Part shown: piece by piece, positions 16,816 to 23,861 of the stretch
How the letters are laid out: every line of letters starts with the position of its first letter
Numbering within the stretch: position 1 is the first letter of the stretch
Source: Candidatus Eisenbacteria bacterium
Lineage (GTDB): Bacteria > Eisenbacteria > RBG-16-71-46 > JACRLI01
Length of the DNA: 64,000 nt
Direction: 5' to 3'
Assembly: GCA_016235265.1 (NCBI GenBank)
Contig: JACRLI010000003.1
Coordinates: forward strand, 1-64,000
Program-made: the position numbers and the translations under genes
The notes under the pieces: generated by a model
Seen by the model: only the letters and a program-made list of their open reading frames with translations
What the model was told of the DNA's origin: nothing
Databases searched by the model: none

Positions 16816-17727
16816 CTACTTGTAGAGACGCTTCAGACCGCCCCAGGTCGAGCCGGAGACCGGGGTGACGTTGCAGCCGACGAGGAAGAACTGGTCGCCC
16901 GCGATGCCGCCGAAGTTCACGACGCGCGGCTCGCCCAGATTGCAGGTGCCGGCAGGCAGGGGGCCGAGGACCTGGTTGGCCAGGTAGTCGTGGCCGCCGC
17001 CGTTGATGAACGCGCACACCTTGAGGCAGGTCGGGTCGCCGATCAGCGACAGCGGGATGGCGAGCTCGATGCCGGTGCCCACGCCTGCGCCGAGCGAGGC
17101 GGAGCAACCGCCGTCCACGCCGGCGACGTTGCTGTTGTTCAGCGTGAGCTGGATGCCGTGGTCGGTGCCGCCGGAGAGCACGCCGCTGCTGGCCGCGCCG
17201 GTGGTGCCGAGGTAGTCGCCCAGGCCGCCGCCCGAGGTGAGCACCTCGGCGTAGTTCGCGTAGATCGCGTAGCCGCTGCCGTTCCAGCCGCCGGTCACGC
17301 CGATCCAGTAGTCCGCCTCGAAGCCGGTGTCGAACATCAGGCCATTGCCGCTGCCGTCGTCACCCATGCGGTTGAGACCGTTGTAGTCCACGCCGGGGTT
17401 GTCGTTGCGCAGCTTGTTCTGTCCGCCGCCCTTGGTGTCGAGGAAGATCTCGAGCTTGTTGAAGTTGGACTCGAGGTTTCCGCCCAGGAACAGGTACAGG
17501 CTGTTGCACACGATCACGCCGTAGGCGTTGTCCAGCTCGGAGCCGTTGGCGTAGTCCACCACGCCCAGGGAGTTGTCGCCGAACTGGGTCTGGGTGTTCT
17601 GCACGGACACGGCCGCGCCGTAGATCGCGTCAAGGGTGCCGTCGATGGTCGGGACGGGGCCGCACACGGCAAACGCCGAGGACGCGATCAGCGTCAGGCC
17701 CAGGAGCACGCTGGTGACAAGTTTCAT
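16816..17727 (-). CDS. secreted beta-sandwich protein related to the GH13 amylase C-terminal module
   Basis: A 303-residue exported protein. The ATG at 17727 begins a classic signal peptide (MKLVTSVLLGLTLIASSAFA) and has GGAGG upstream; an 81-base longer frame has neither. The mature part opens PTIDGTLDAIYG, the entry of CBM9/DOMON-like domains found on secreted glycan-binding proteins. Stretches LEIFLDTKGGGQN, LNNSNVAGV, GIELAIPLSLIG and GHDYLANQVLGPLP align in order with the C-terminal module of the GH13 protein in this window (LLLDTRAGGQN, LNDSNTAGV, GWEMLLPYADLF, GTVGNQFLPGL). Role inferred: extracellular glucan or matrix binding. It has its own promoter and terminator and low Arg content compared with its neighbours. 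Confidence 0.8.
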   Translation of the reverse strand: MKLVTSVLLGLTLIASSAFAVCGPVPTIDGTLDAIYGAAVSVQNTQTQFGDNSLGVVDYANGSELDNAYGVIVCNSLYLFLGGNLESNFNKLEIFLDTKGGGQNKLRNDNPGVDYNGLNRMGDDGSGNGLMFDTGFEADYWIGVTGGWNGSGYAIYANYAEVLTSGGGLGDYLGTTGAASSGVLSGGTDHGIQLTLNNSNVAGVDGGCSASLGAGVGTGIELAIPLSLIGDPTCLKVCAFINGGGHDYLANQVLGPLPAGTCNLGEPRVVNFGGIAGDQFFLVGCNVTPVSGSTWGGLKRLYK

Positions 17728-17780
17728 GTTGCGAGACCTCCAGTTGAAGGAACCCAGTGACAGAAAAATGTGCCGTAACG

Positions 17781-17808
17781 AGTATATCAGTTCCACATAA
17801 GACGTCAA
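17781..17808 (-). promoter_or_regulatory. sigma70-type promoter of the small secreted protein
   Basis: On the minus strand TTGACG (17808 to 17803), a 16-base AT-rich spacer and TATACT (17786 to 17781), about 54 bases upstream of the start codon. It is one of the strongest and most AT-rich promoters in the window. Confidence 0.8.
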
Positions 17809-17817
17809 TTGGGACCC

Positions 17818-17845
17818 GGGTGGTGGACCCCGCGGTCCACCACCC
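17818..17845 (-). terminator. perfect 12-bp hairpin after the modular secreted protein gene
   Basis: GGGTGGTGGACC and GGTCCACCACCC are perfect complements around a 4-base loop, 14 bases past the stop codon. There is no clear U-tract, but the stem is strong and a promoter follows at once, so it likely insulates the two units. Confidence 0.7.
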
Positions 17846-17859
17846 TGTCCCGCAACGAC

Positions 17860-19974
17860 TTACCGGATGACCACCATCCTGCGTTCCTGCACCTCCGCGC
17901 CGGCTCGGAAGCGGTAGAAGTAGATGCCGCTGGAGACGGACTTGCCCGAGGCGTCCCGGCCGTCCCAGTTCACCGACTGCTCCCCTCCCGTGATCCGGCC
18001 CCGGAACAGGGTGCGGATCAGCCGGCCGCTGGCGTCGTACACACCCAGCTCCGCGTCGGTCGCCACCGAGGCCATGAAGCGGATGCGCGTGGATCCGCTG
18101 AAGGGGTTGGGCGAGTTGGGCAGCAGGCGGAACCGGCCCCCCCCGTCGCCCACCGCCGTGACGCTCACGCAGCCCTGGCCGAAGATGCCCGGCGGCGTGA
18201 TCACGATCGGGCCCAGCGTACCCCCCACCGTGTCGTAGGCGGCGTCGTTGAGGAACACGCTGCGGTCGTTGCCGCACTCGTAGAAGTGGGTGCCCAGGCT
18301 GTCCACCAGGTACTTGAAGCCGACGTTCTTGAGCGTGCCCGCGGGGAACCGGACCGTGAGCGTCCAGCGGCGGTCCGCGGCGGCCGAGTCGGGCGAGACG
18401 CCGTCGTCGGCGAGCGGCGTGACCGACGGCACGTTCCAGTTCAGCGGCAGCTGGGACCCGTTGACGTAGAGCGGGCCGGTGCCGGCGTCGCAACGGAAGA
18501 TGACGTCCATCGGCTTGTCCGTGAAGTTGGACGGCGCGATGTCCTTCCACCACACGCTCAGCGTGTCGATGGGGTTGCCGCACGCCAGCCGGTACACGTG
18601 GTGCATGCCCTCGTACTCGGCGCAGCGGTGGTTGAACTCGTAGTCAACCTGGGTGGTGTCCGGCGTGGCGCCGCACACCTGGGTGCGCGCGAAGTCGAGC
18701 GTGGTGGTCCACACGCTGTCGCCGGCCGCGGCGTCGCCGTGGGTGCCGTCGTCGTGCATGTGGAGGCGGCAGACCGGATCCCACTGCAGCGGGCTCATGC
18801 TGCCGATGATGGTCAGCGAGTCGGGATTGGTGCCGTCGGTGCGCAGGTGCAGCGACATGTTTACGGTGAACACCAGCCGCCGGATGCAGAAGCAGCCCAC
18901 GTTGGTGGTGCCGTTGTTGACGATGAGATTGCCCGCGCGGTCCTTCACCCCCGTGACGAGCACGGTGTGCGTGGCGCCGAGCGTGAGCGGCGAGGCGAAC
19001 GTGAGCACCACCTGGGTGCTGTCGGGGGTGCCGCGCACCGCGGCGACGGGCACGGTGGCTCCGTCCAGCAGGTAGTTGGATGCGGCCTGCGCGGTGGCCA
19101 GGTCCACCACCTCGCTGAACTGCACCGTGGCCTCGGTGTGGCTGCCGGTGTAGCTTGGCGCGACCGCCGGCGAGTTGGACCACAGCACGGTCGGCGGGAC
19201 CGTGTCCACGGAGTTGTCCGGGATCCCGTTGCCGTCCAGGTCGTAGGCGATGTCCGTCGGGGTGTCCAGGGTCGAGCTCACGCCGTCGGTGCCGCCCACC
19301 TGGTCGGTGCCGCACAACTCGTCTCCGGACTCGCCGCCCAGGCCGCCCGCGGGATCCACCTGCGGGACCTTCACCAGGGCCCAGCCGGTGCCCGCCGCCA
19401 CGCGGACGTGCCCGTTCGAGTGCGCGGACAGGTCGGTCCACGGGATGGCGATCTCCACCAAGCCGGTGCCGTGGCCGCCGTCGGTGTTCTTGTCCTTCAC
19501 CCCGAAGCGGCCGCCCGCGTAGCTGGAGGTGGTGCCGGCCGGCGTGATCCGGCGCAGCCTGGGGTTGCCCCCCAGCACCGAGCCCCACTGCATGTTGTAG
19601 GCGCCGAACACGAAGTCCGGGTCCCAGCCGGGCATGGTGAAGCCCTGGTAGAAGTCGCTGTTGGTGGCCCCGGTGGTGATGCCGTCGGAGTCGATGTAGA
19701 CCAGGGCCGCGTTGTTCCAGGCGTTCACTTCCACGCCCACGTAGAGTGAGTCGGCGTCCCAGGTCACCAGGATGGACTGGGGATTCCCGTCGTTGCCCCA
19801 CGGCGCGATGGTGTTCGAGCAGCGGCGTTCGGTGGCGATGTCCCACTCGCCCACCCCCCACGTGCCGTCGGCGTTGATGTGATTGTACGGGACGGCCTGC
19901 GCCGCTCCCGCGAGCAGCCCGAAGGCTCCCACGAGAAGTGCGCACAGCGTGCGGATGCTCGGGTGTCGGCTCAT
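17860..19974 (-). CDS. large secreted modular glycan-binding protein with C-terminal sorting domain
   Basis: A 704-residue exported protein. The ATG at 19974 follows GAGGAG and starts a signal peptide (MSRHPSIRTLCALLVGAFGL, cleavage near AQA). Modules in order: a CBM9/DOMON-like beta-sandwich (NADGTWGVGEW, VTWDADSLYVGVEV, about residues 28 to 240); a bacterial Ig-like unit (DTVPPTVLWSN, VQFSEVVDLATAQAASNYLL, about 250 to 350); two regions with starch-binding-like repeats (IIGSMSPLQWDPV and LPLNWNVPSVTPLADDG); and an FlgD/type IX-like C-terminal domain (LLPNSPNPFSGSTRIRF, SGIYFYRF, ending MVVIR). No catalytic motif is seen. Probably cell-surface binding of glucan. It has its own strong promoter with a palindrome inside. 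Confidence 0.85.
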   Translation of the reverse strand: MSRHPSIRTLCALLVGAFGLLAGAAQAVPYNHINADGTWGVGEWDIATERRCSNTIAPWGNDGNPQSILVTWDADSLYVGVEVNAWNNAALVYIDSDGITTGATNSDFYQGFTMPGWDPDFVFGAYNMQWGSVLGGNPRLRRITPAGTTSSYAGGRFGVKDKNTDGGHGTGLVEIAIPWTDLSAHSNGHVRVAAGTGWALVKVPQVDPAGGLGGESGDELCGTDQVGGTDGVSSTLDTPTDIAYDLDGNGIPDNSVDTVPPTVLWSNSPAVAPSYTGSHTEATVQFSEVVDLATAQAASNYLLDGATVPVAAVRGTPDSTQVVLTFASPLTLGATHTVLVTGVKDRAGNLIVNNGTTNVGCFCIRRLVFTVNMSLHLRTDGTNPDSLTIIGSMSPLQWDPVCRLHMHDDGTHGDAAAGDSVWTTTLDFARTQVCGATPDTTQVDYEFNHRCAEYEGMHHVYRLACGNPIDTLSVWWKDIAPSNFTDKPMDVIFRCDAGTGPLYVNGSQLPLNWNVPSVTPLADDGVSPDSAAADRRWTLTVRFPAGTLKNVGFKYLVDSLGTHFYECGNDRSVFLNDAAYDTVGGTLGPIVITPPGIFGQGCVSVTAVGDGGGRFRLLPNSPNPFSGSTRIRFMASVATDAELGVYDASGRLIRTLFRGRITGGEQSVNWDGRDASGKSVSSGIYFYRFRAGAEVQERRMVVIR

Positions 19975-20075
19975 GGTGGCTCCTCGCTGTCGGGGCACGA
20001 GGGCGGCCTGGCGGCCGGACGCGCGCCGTGGTGCTGTTGGAGGTGCGAAACGACGCTTCCGGGGATTTGAGAAAC

Positions 20076-20105
20076 AGTATACCAGATAGGATATCTTGTT
20101 GTCAA
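20076..20105 (-). promoter_or_regulatory. strong sigma70 promoter of the modular secreted protein
   Basis: On the minus strand TTGACA (20105 to 20100), an 18-base spacer and TATACT (20081 to 20076), both near consensus. It lies about 100 bases upstream of the start codon and just after the end of the malG-like gene. Confidence 0.85.
20084..20096. promoter_or_regulatory. candidate operator palindrome inside the promoter spacer
   Basis: AGATA GGA TATCT is a 5-bp inverted repeat with a 3-base centre lying between the -35 and -10 boxes. A repressor bound here would block RNA polymerase. No regulator gene is present in the window, so the binding protein is unknown. Confidence 0.4.
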
Positions 20106-20133
20106 TAAAGAGTCTGCGCTGGCCCCGCGGGGC

Positions 20134-21012
20134 TCAACCCTTGACCCCGCCCAACGTTAGGCCCGAGATCAGGAAGCGGTTGAGGGAGATGAACAGCACC
20201 ACCACCGGCAGGCACACCAGGAGGCTCCCGGCCGCGTAGTTGGCCCACTCGGTCTGGAACGTGCCGGCCAGGCTCTCCAGGCCCAGCGGCAGGGTGAACA
20301 GCTGCGGGCGGGTCAGGATGACGCGCGCCACCATGAACTCCGACCACGAGGCCATGAAGGAGAACAGCGCGGTGATGGCCAGGGCCGGGGCGGCCAGCGG
20401 CAGGACCACCCGCACGAAAGCCCCCCACGGGCCCATCCCGTCAATGAGCGCGGCCTCCTCCAGGTCCTTCGGCAGCGTCTCGTAGTAGCCCTTCATGGTC
20501 CAGACGCAGAAGGGCATGGCGGTGGCCACGTAGGCCACGCCCAGGCCCAGCATCGAGTCCAGCAGGTGGACCCTCTTGAACAGCACGTAGAGCGGCAGAA
20601 GCAGCATGGTGGCCGGGAACATCTGGGTCATCAGGAAGGCCTGCAGCCCGGTCTCCCGCCCCCGGAACCGGTAGCGCGAGAATGCGTACCCGGCGGTGGC
20701 AGCCAGCGCGATGCTGACCAGCGTCACGGCCGCCGCCAGCAGCACGCTGTTGCGCAGCCACAGCAGGAAGGGCTTCTCGAACAGGATGACGCGGAAGGAG
20801 TGCAGCGTCGCGTCCGGCGGGATGATGGCCAGCGACGTGGAGTACAGCCGGTCGGCGGGCCGCAGCGCAATGCCGAACACCTGCAGCACCGGGTACACCG
20901 CGATGGCGCAGAAGACGAGCAGCACCGCGTAGGCCGCGAAGTCGCCGGCCCGGCTGCCCCCGCGGGAAGTCCGACCCGCCCTGCCCGCCACCGCGTTCCG
21001 TCCCTTTCTCAC
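20134..21012 (-). CDS. MalG-type sugar ABC transporter permease
   Basis: A 292-residue inner-membrane permease with six predicted helices. The EAA loop that docks the ATPase reads LEEAALIDGMGPWGAFVRVVLPL, as in MalG. The C-terminus (LISGLTLGGVKG) is the standard end of the maltose-type family. The GTG at 21012 overlaps the malF-like stop as GTGA; the longer frame upstream is malF out of register. Together with the adjacent MalF-like and lipoprotein genes it forms an importer for malto-oligosaccharides or related sugars, presumably energised by the MalK-type protein at 15543 to 16574. Confidence 0.92.
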   Translation of the reverse strand: MRKGRNAVAGRAGRTSRGGSRAGDFAAYAVLLVFCAIAVYPVLQVFGIALRPADRLYSTSLAIIPPDATLHSFRVILFEKPFLLWLRNSVLLAAAVTLVSIALAATAGYAFSRYRFRGRETGLQAFLMTQMFPATMLLLPLYVLFKRVHLLDSMLGLGVAYVATAMPFCVWTMKGYYETLPKDLEEAALIDGMGPWGAFVRVVLPLAAPALAITALFSFMASWSEFMVARVILTRPQLFTLPLGLESLAGTFQTEWANYAAGSLLVCLPVVVLFISLNRFLISGLTLGGVKG

Positions 21013-21890
21013 GCGCCCGCCTGCCGCTTCTGGGTCCGCGCGGTCAGCAGCAGGAACCCCAGCAGGATCAGGAACACGATCACCGAGAACGCCGCGGCGT
21101 AGCTGTACCGGTTGTACGCGAAGGCGCTCTTGTAGATATAGGTGTTCAGGATGTGCGACTGGTCGGCGGGGCGGCCGCCCTCGGTCACCAGCCACACGAT
21201 GTTGAGGTTGTTGAAGGTCCACACCACGCCCAGCACGATGGCGGGCGCCAGGATGGGCGCCAGCATGGGCAGGGTGATCCGGGTGAGCTTCTGGAAGGCG
21301 GTGGCGCCGTCGATGTCGGCGGCCTCGTACATCTCCTGCGGAATGCTCTGCAGGCCGCCCAGGGTCACGATCATCATGAACGGGAAGCCCAGCCACACGT
21401 TGGTGAGGATGGGCGCCACGAAGGCCCAGAACGCGTCGGAGAGCCACGGCACCGGGGCCAGGTGCAGCAGCCGGGTCAGCATCAGGTTGATGGCGCCGTA
21501 CTCGTAGTTGAACATCCCCTTCCACGTGAGGGCGCTGATGTACTGGGGCACCGCCCAGGGCAGGATCAGGAGCGCCCGCATCACCGCGCGCCCCGGCAGC
21601 GGGCGGTTGATGAGGATGCCCAGCATCACCCCCAGGGTCACGTGGAAGAACACGTTCACCACCGTCCACACCAGCGTCTTGGCGAACACCGAGTAGAACG
21701 AGGGGTCTGCGAAGATGGCGCGGAAGTGCCTCAGGCCCACGAACTCGGTGACCTGGAAGTGGTACAGGCTCATGTTCCGGAACGCCAGCAGGAAGTTGTA
21801 CAGCAGCGGGTAGAACACCACCGACAACATCACCACCGCCGCCGGGGCGACGAGCAGGTACGGGAATGAGCGGTAGGGCCGGCGAGCCAC
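21009..21890 (-). CDS. MalF-type sugar ABC transporter permease
   Basis: A 293-residue permease with six hydrophobic helices starting LLVAPAAVVMLSVVFYPLLY. The EAA loop is EMYEAADIDGATAFQKLTRI, an excellent match to the MalF/UgpA group. It lacks the long periplasmic P2 loop of enterobacterial MalF, resembling the shorter MsmF-type proteins. The start is GTG at 21890, ten bases after the binding-protein stop, so the three importer genes form one unit. Substrate inferred from neighbours to be alpha-gluco-oligosaccharides. Confidence 0.92.
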   Translation of the reverse strand: MARRPYRSFPYLLVAPAAVVMLSVVFYPLLYNFLLAFRNMSLYHFQVTEFVGLRHFRAIFADPSFYSVFAKTLVWTVVNVFFHVTLGVMLGILINRPLPGRAVMRALLILPWAVPQYISALTWKGMFNYEYGAINLMLTRLLHLAPVPWLSDAFWAFVAPILTNVWLGFPFMMIVTLGGLQSIPQEMYEAADIDGATAFQKLTRITLPMLAPILAPAIVLGVVWTFNNLNIVWLVTEGGRPADQSHILNTYIYKSAFAYNRYSYAAAFSVIVFLILLGFLLLTARTQKRQAGA

Positions 21891-21900
21891 GGATGCGCTC

Positions 21901-23157
21901 CTACTCCTTCATCAGCCGGATCTGCTTGAGGGCCATGGCCTGCATGTTCTTCGCCGCGGAGTCCGGGGAGGTCTGCCCGTTGAGCACCCGCTCCATCTGC
22001 GGCCGCATGGCGTCCCAGATGGCGCGCATCTCGGGCACCACCGGCATGCGCCGGCCCAGCGAGTACGCGGCGCGCGACTGGCGCAGGAACTCGTCGGACT
22101 TCACGAAGGAGTCCTGGTAGGCCGCCGTGGCGCTGGGCAGCGTGAGCAGCGCCCGCGCGTTCTCGGCCTGCACCCCGGGGCCGGTGAGGTACTTCAGGAG
22201 AGCCACCACCGCGGGCAGCGAGCCCTTGGGACAGTTCCGGTTGATGGAGTAGCCCTTGGATGCCGTCATGGGCGCGCACCAGTTCCCGGTGGAGCTCACC
22301 CGGGGCAGCGGGGCGATGCCGAAGTCCACGCCTGCGGCGCGATAGCCCTGCCACGACCACGGGCCGTTCACCAGGAAGGCGGCCTTGTTCTCCTTGAACA
22401 GCGTCTCCATCACCTGGTAGTTGCACTCCTGCGGGATCACCCGGTGCACGGTGCGCAGGTCGGAGAGGAAGCGCAGCGACTGCACCATGCCCGGCGAGTC
22501 CAGCGTGGGCTGGTTGCGCGCGTCCATGACCCAGCCGCCGTAGCCGGCCAGGAACGGCGCCAGCCAGAACGGTTCCACCATGTTGAGCACGAGCCCGTAG
22601 GTGCCGGGGGCGCCCCCCCTGCCGGGCACGGTGGCCCGGCGCGCCATCGCGATCAGCTCGTCGGTGGTCCCGGGGGGCCGGGGCGCCAGCCTGCGGTTGT
22701 AGATCAGCACCAGGTGGTTGCCCATCTGGTCCGGCGCGTAGTAGAGGTGCCCGTCGAGCGTGTCCAGGCTGGCGGCCTCGAAGCCGGCGAAGTAGGCCGG
22801 CCCCAGCCCCTCGACCTGCTCCAGCGGCTGGATGATGCCCATGACCGAGAACGGCCCGACCTGGTCGGAGGGGCCGAAGACGATCTCCGGGCCCGAGCCG
22901 CCGTTGGCCGCGGTCTGGAACTGGGTGCGCAGCGTCTCGGTGTCGTAGTTCTGGTGCACGATCACCACGTTGGTGTCGCGCTTCATGAACTCGGCGATGT
23001 GCTTCTCGAACTGGGCGCGCTCGGGCGGGTCCATCTGTTCCCAGACGGTGATCGTCACCTTGCTGCCGGGGGCCCTCCCGCACCCTGCCGCGAGCACCAG
23101 GGCCCCGGCCACCGCCGCCGTCGCCACCACGCGCGCCATCGCCCACGCCAACCGCAT
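21901..23157 (-). CDS. sugar-binding lipoprotein of a MalE-type ABC importer
   Basis: A 418-residue family 1 extracellular solute-binding protein. The ATG at 23157 is preferred over the GTG two codons earlier because AGGAGG lies seven bases before it. The lipobox VLAAGC puts the acylated Cys at residue 26. VTITVWEQMDPPERAQFEKH is the typical entry of this fold, and AAFLVNGPWSWQGYRAAGVDFG is the conserved NGPW hinge region. It captures oligosaccharide in the periplasm and delivers it to the two permeases encoded immediately downstream. Presence of Cys pairs in the mature chain is unremarkable. The ligand is not readable from sequence. Confidence 0.92.
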   Translation of the reverse strand: MRLAWAMARVVATAAVAGALVLAAGCGRAPGSKVTITVWEQMDPPERAQFEKHIAEFMKRDTNVVIVHQNYDTETLRTQFQTAANGGSGPEIVFGPSDQVGPFSVMGIIQPLEQVEGLGPAYFAGFEAASLDTLDGHLYYAPDQMGNHLVLIYNRRLAPRPPGTTDELIAMARRATVPGRGGAPGTYGLVLNMVEPFWLAPFLAGYGGWVMDARNQPTLDSPGMVQSLRFLSDLRTVHRVIPQECNYQVMETLFKENKAAFLVNGPWSWQGYRAAGVDFGIAPLPRVSSTGNWCAPMTASKGYSINRNCPKGSLPAVVALLKYLTGPGVQAENARALLTLPSATAAYQDSFVKSDEFLRQSRAAYSLGRRMPVVPEMRAIWDAMRPQMERVLNGQTSPDSAAKNMQAMALKQIRLMKE

Positions 23158-23257
23158 TCGCACTCCTCCTGGGATGAGGCCCGTCCCGGCCGCCGGGCAT
23201 GGGCCGCGGCAAGGGCCGGGGCCCCGGGATCACCGGCCCGGCCCGCGTCTCCGCCGG

Positions 23258-23845
23258 CTACGGGACGTTGACCACCGAGTTCGAGCCGCCGAAGCCGTCG
23301 TCCACCTTCTCGCTGTTGGACGGGTCTTCCTTCCACTTGGCGCCGCCGTCGAGCACGAACTTGTAGGTGTGCTTGCCCGGCTGCAGCGTGATCACGGCGG
23401 TCCACACGCCGTCCTGAAGCCGGCAGGCGGTGGCGGCGTCGTTGGGGCTCCAGTTGTTGAAGTCCCCCGCCAGGGTCACCGAGGCGGGGTCCTTGCCCAG
23501 CGCCGTGCGGGCCGCCTCCGCGGACATCGTGAAGCGCCAGCCTCCGTCCACCTTCACCGGGGCGCCGACGGCCGTGGCCTTCACTTCCTCCAGCACCGCG
23601 TCGGTGAGCTCCACCTGCAGCGCGCCGCCCTCCAGCCGCTTCACCGAGACCGCCGTGGCGGTGAAGGTGCTCTTCCTCCCCGCCTGCACCAGCCATCCGG
23701 ACACGGCGCCCCTGCCCGACTCGGCCTTCAGTTCGAGCTTCTCCGCCTGCAGGGTCTGCGTCTTCGGCGCGTCGGCCGCGGCGCACGGCAGCGCCGTGGC
23801 CAGCATCAGGGCCGCGACGGCGGGAATGAGCCGGAAGTGCCTCAT
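23258..23845 (-). CDS. small secreted protein with C-terminal CBM48/glycogen-binding domain
   Basis: A 195-residue exported protein. A signal peptide (MRHFRLIPAVAALMLATALP, cleavage near CAAA) is followed by a ~90-residue unknown beta-rich segment. The C-terminal 80 residues form a CBM48/AMPK-type glycogen-binding fold: VTLAGDFNNWSPND, GVWTAVITLQPGKHTYKFVL and KWKEDPSNSEKVDDGFGG. The Trp of FNNW and the Lys/Trp of KFVLDGGAKWKED are the usual glucan contacts. It is closely related to the frameshifted lipoprotein at 25694 to 26072. GGAG precedes the ATG at 23845. Likely a periplasmic or surface alpha-glucan binder between the importer and the other CBM genes. Confidence 0.85.
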   Translation of the reverse strand: MRHFRLIPAVAALMLATALPCAAADAPKTQTLQAEKLELKAESGRGAVSGWLVQAGRKSTFTATAVSVKRLEGGALQVELTDAVLEEVKATAVGAPVKVDGGWRFTMSAEAARTALGKDPASVTLAGDFNNWSPNDAATACRLQDGVWTAVITLQPGKHTYKFVLDGGAKWKEDPSNSEKVDDGFGGSNSVVNVP

Positions 23846-23861
23846 GGATCGGTCTCCTCGT

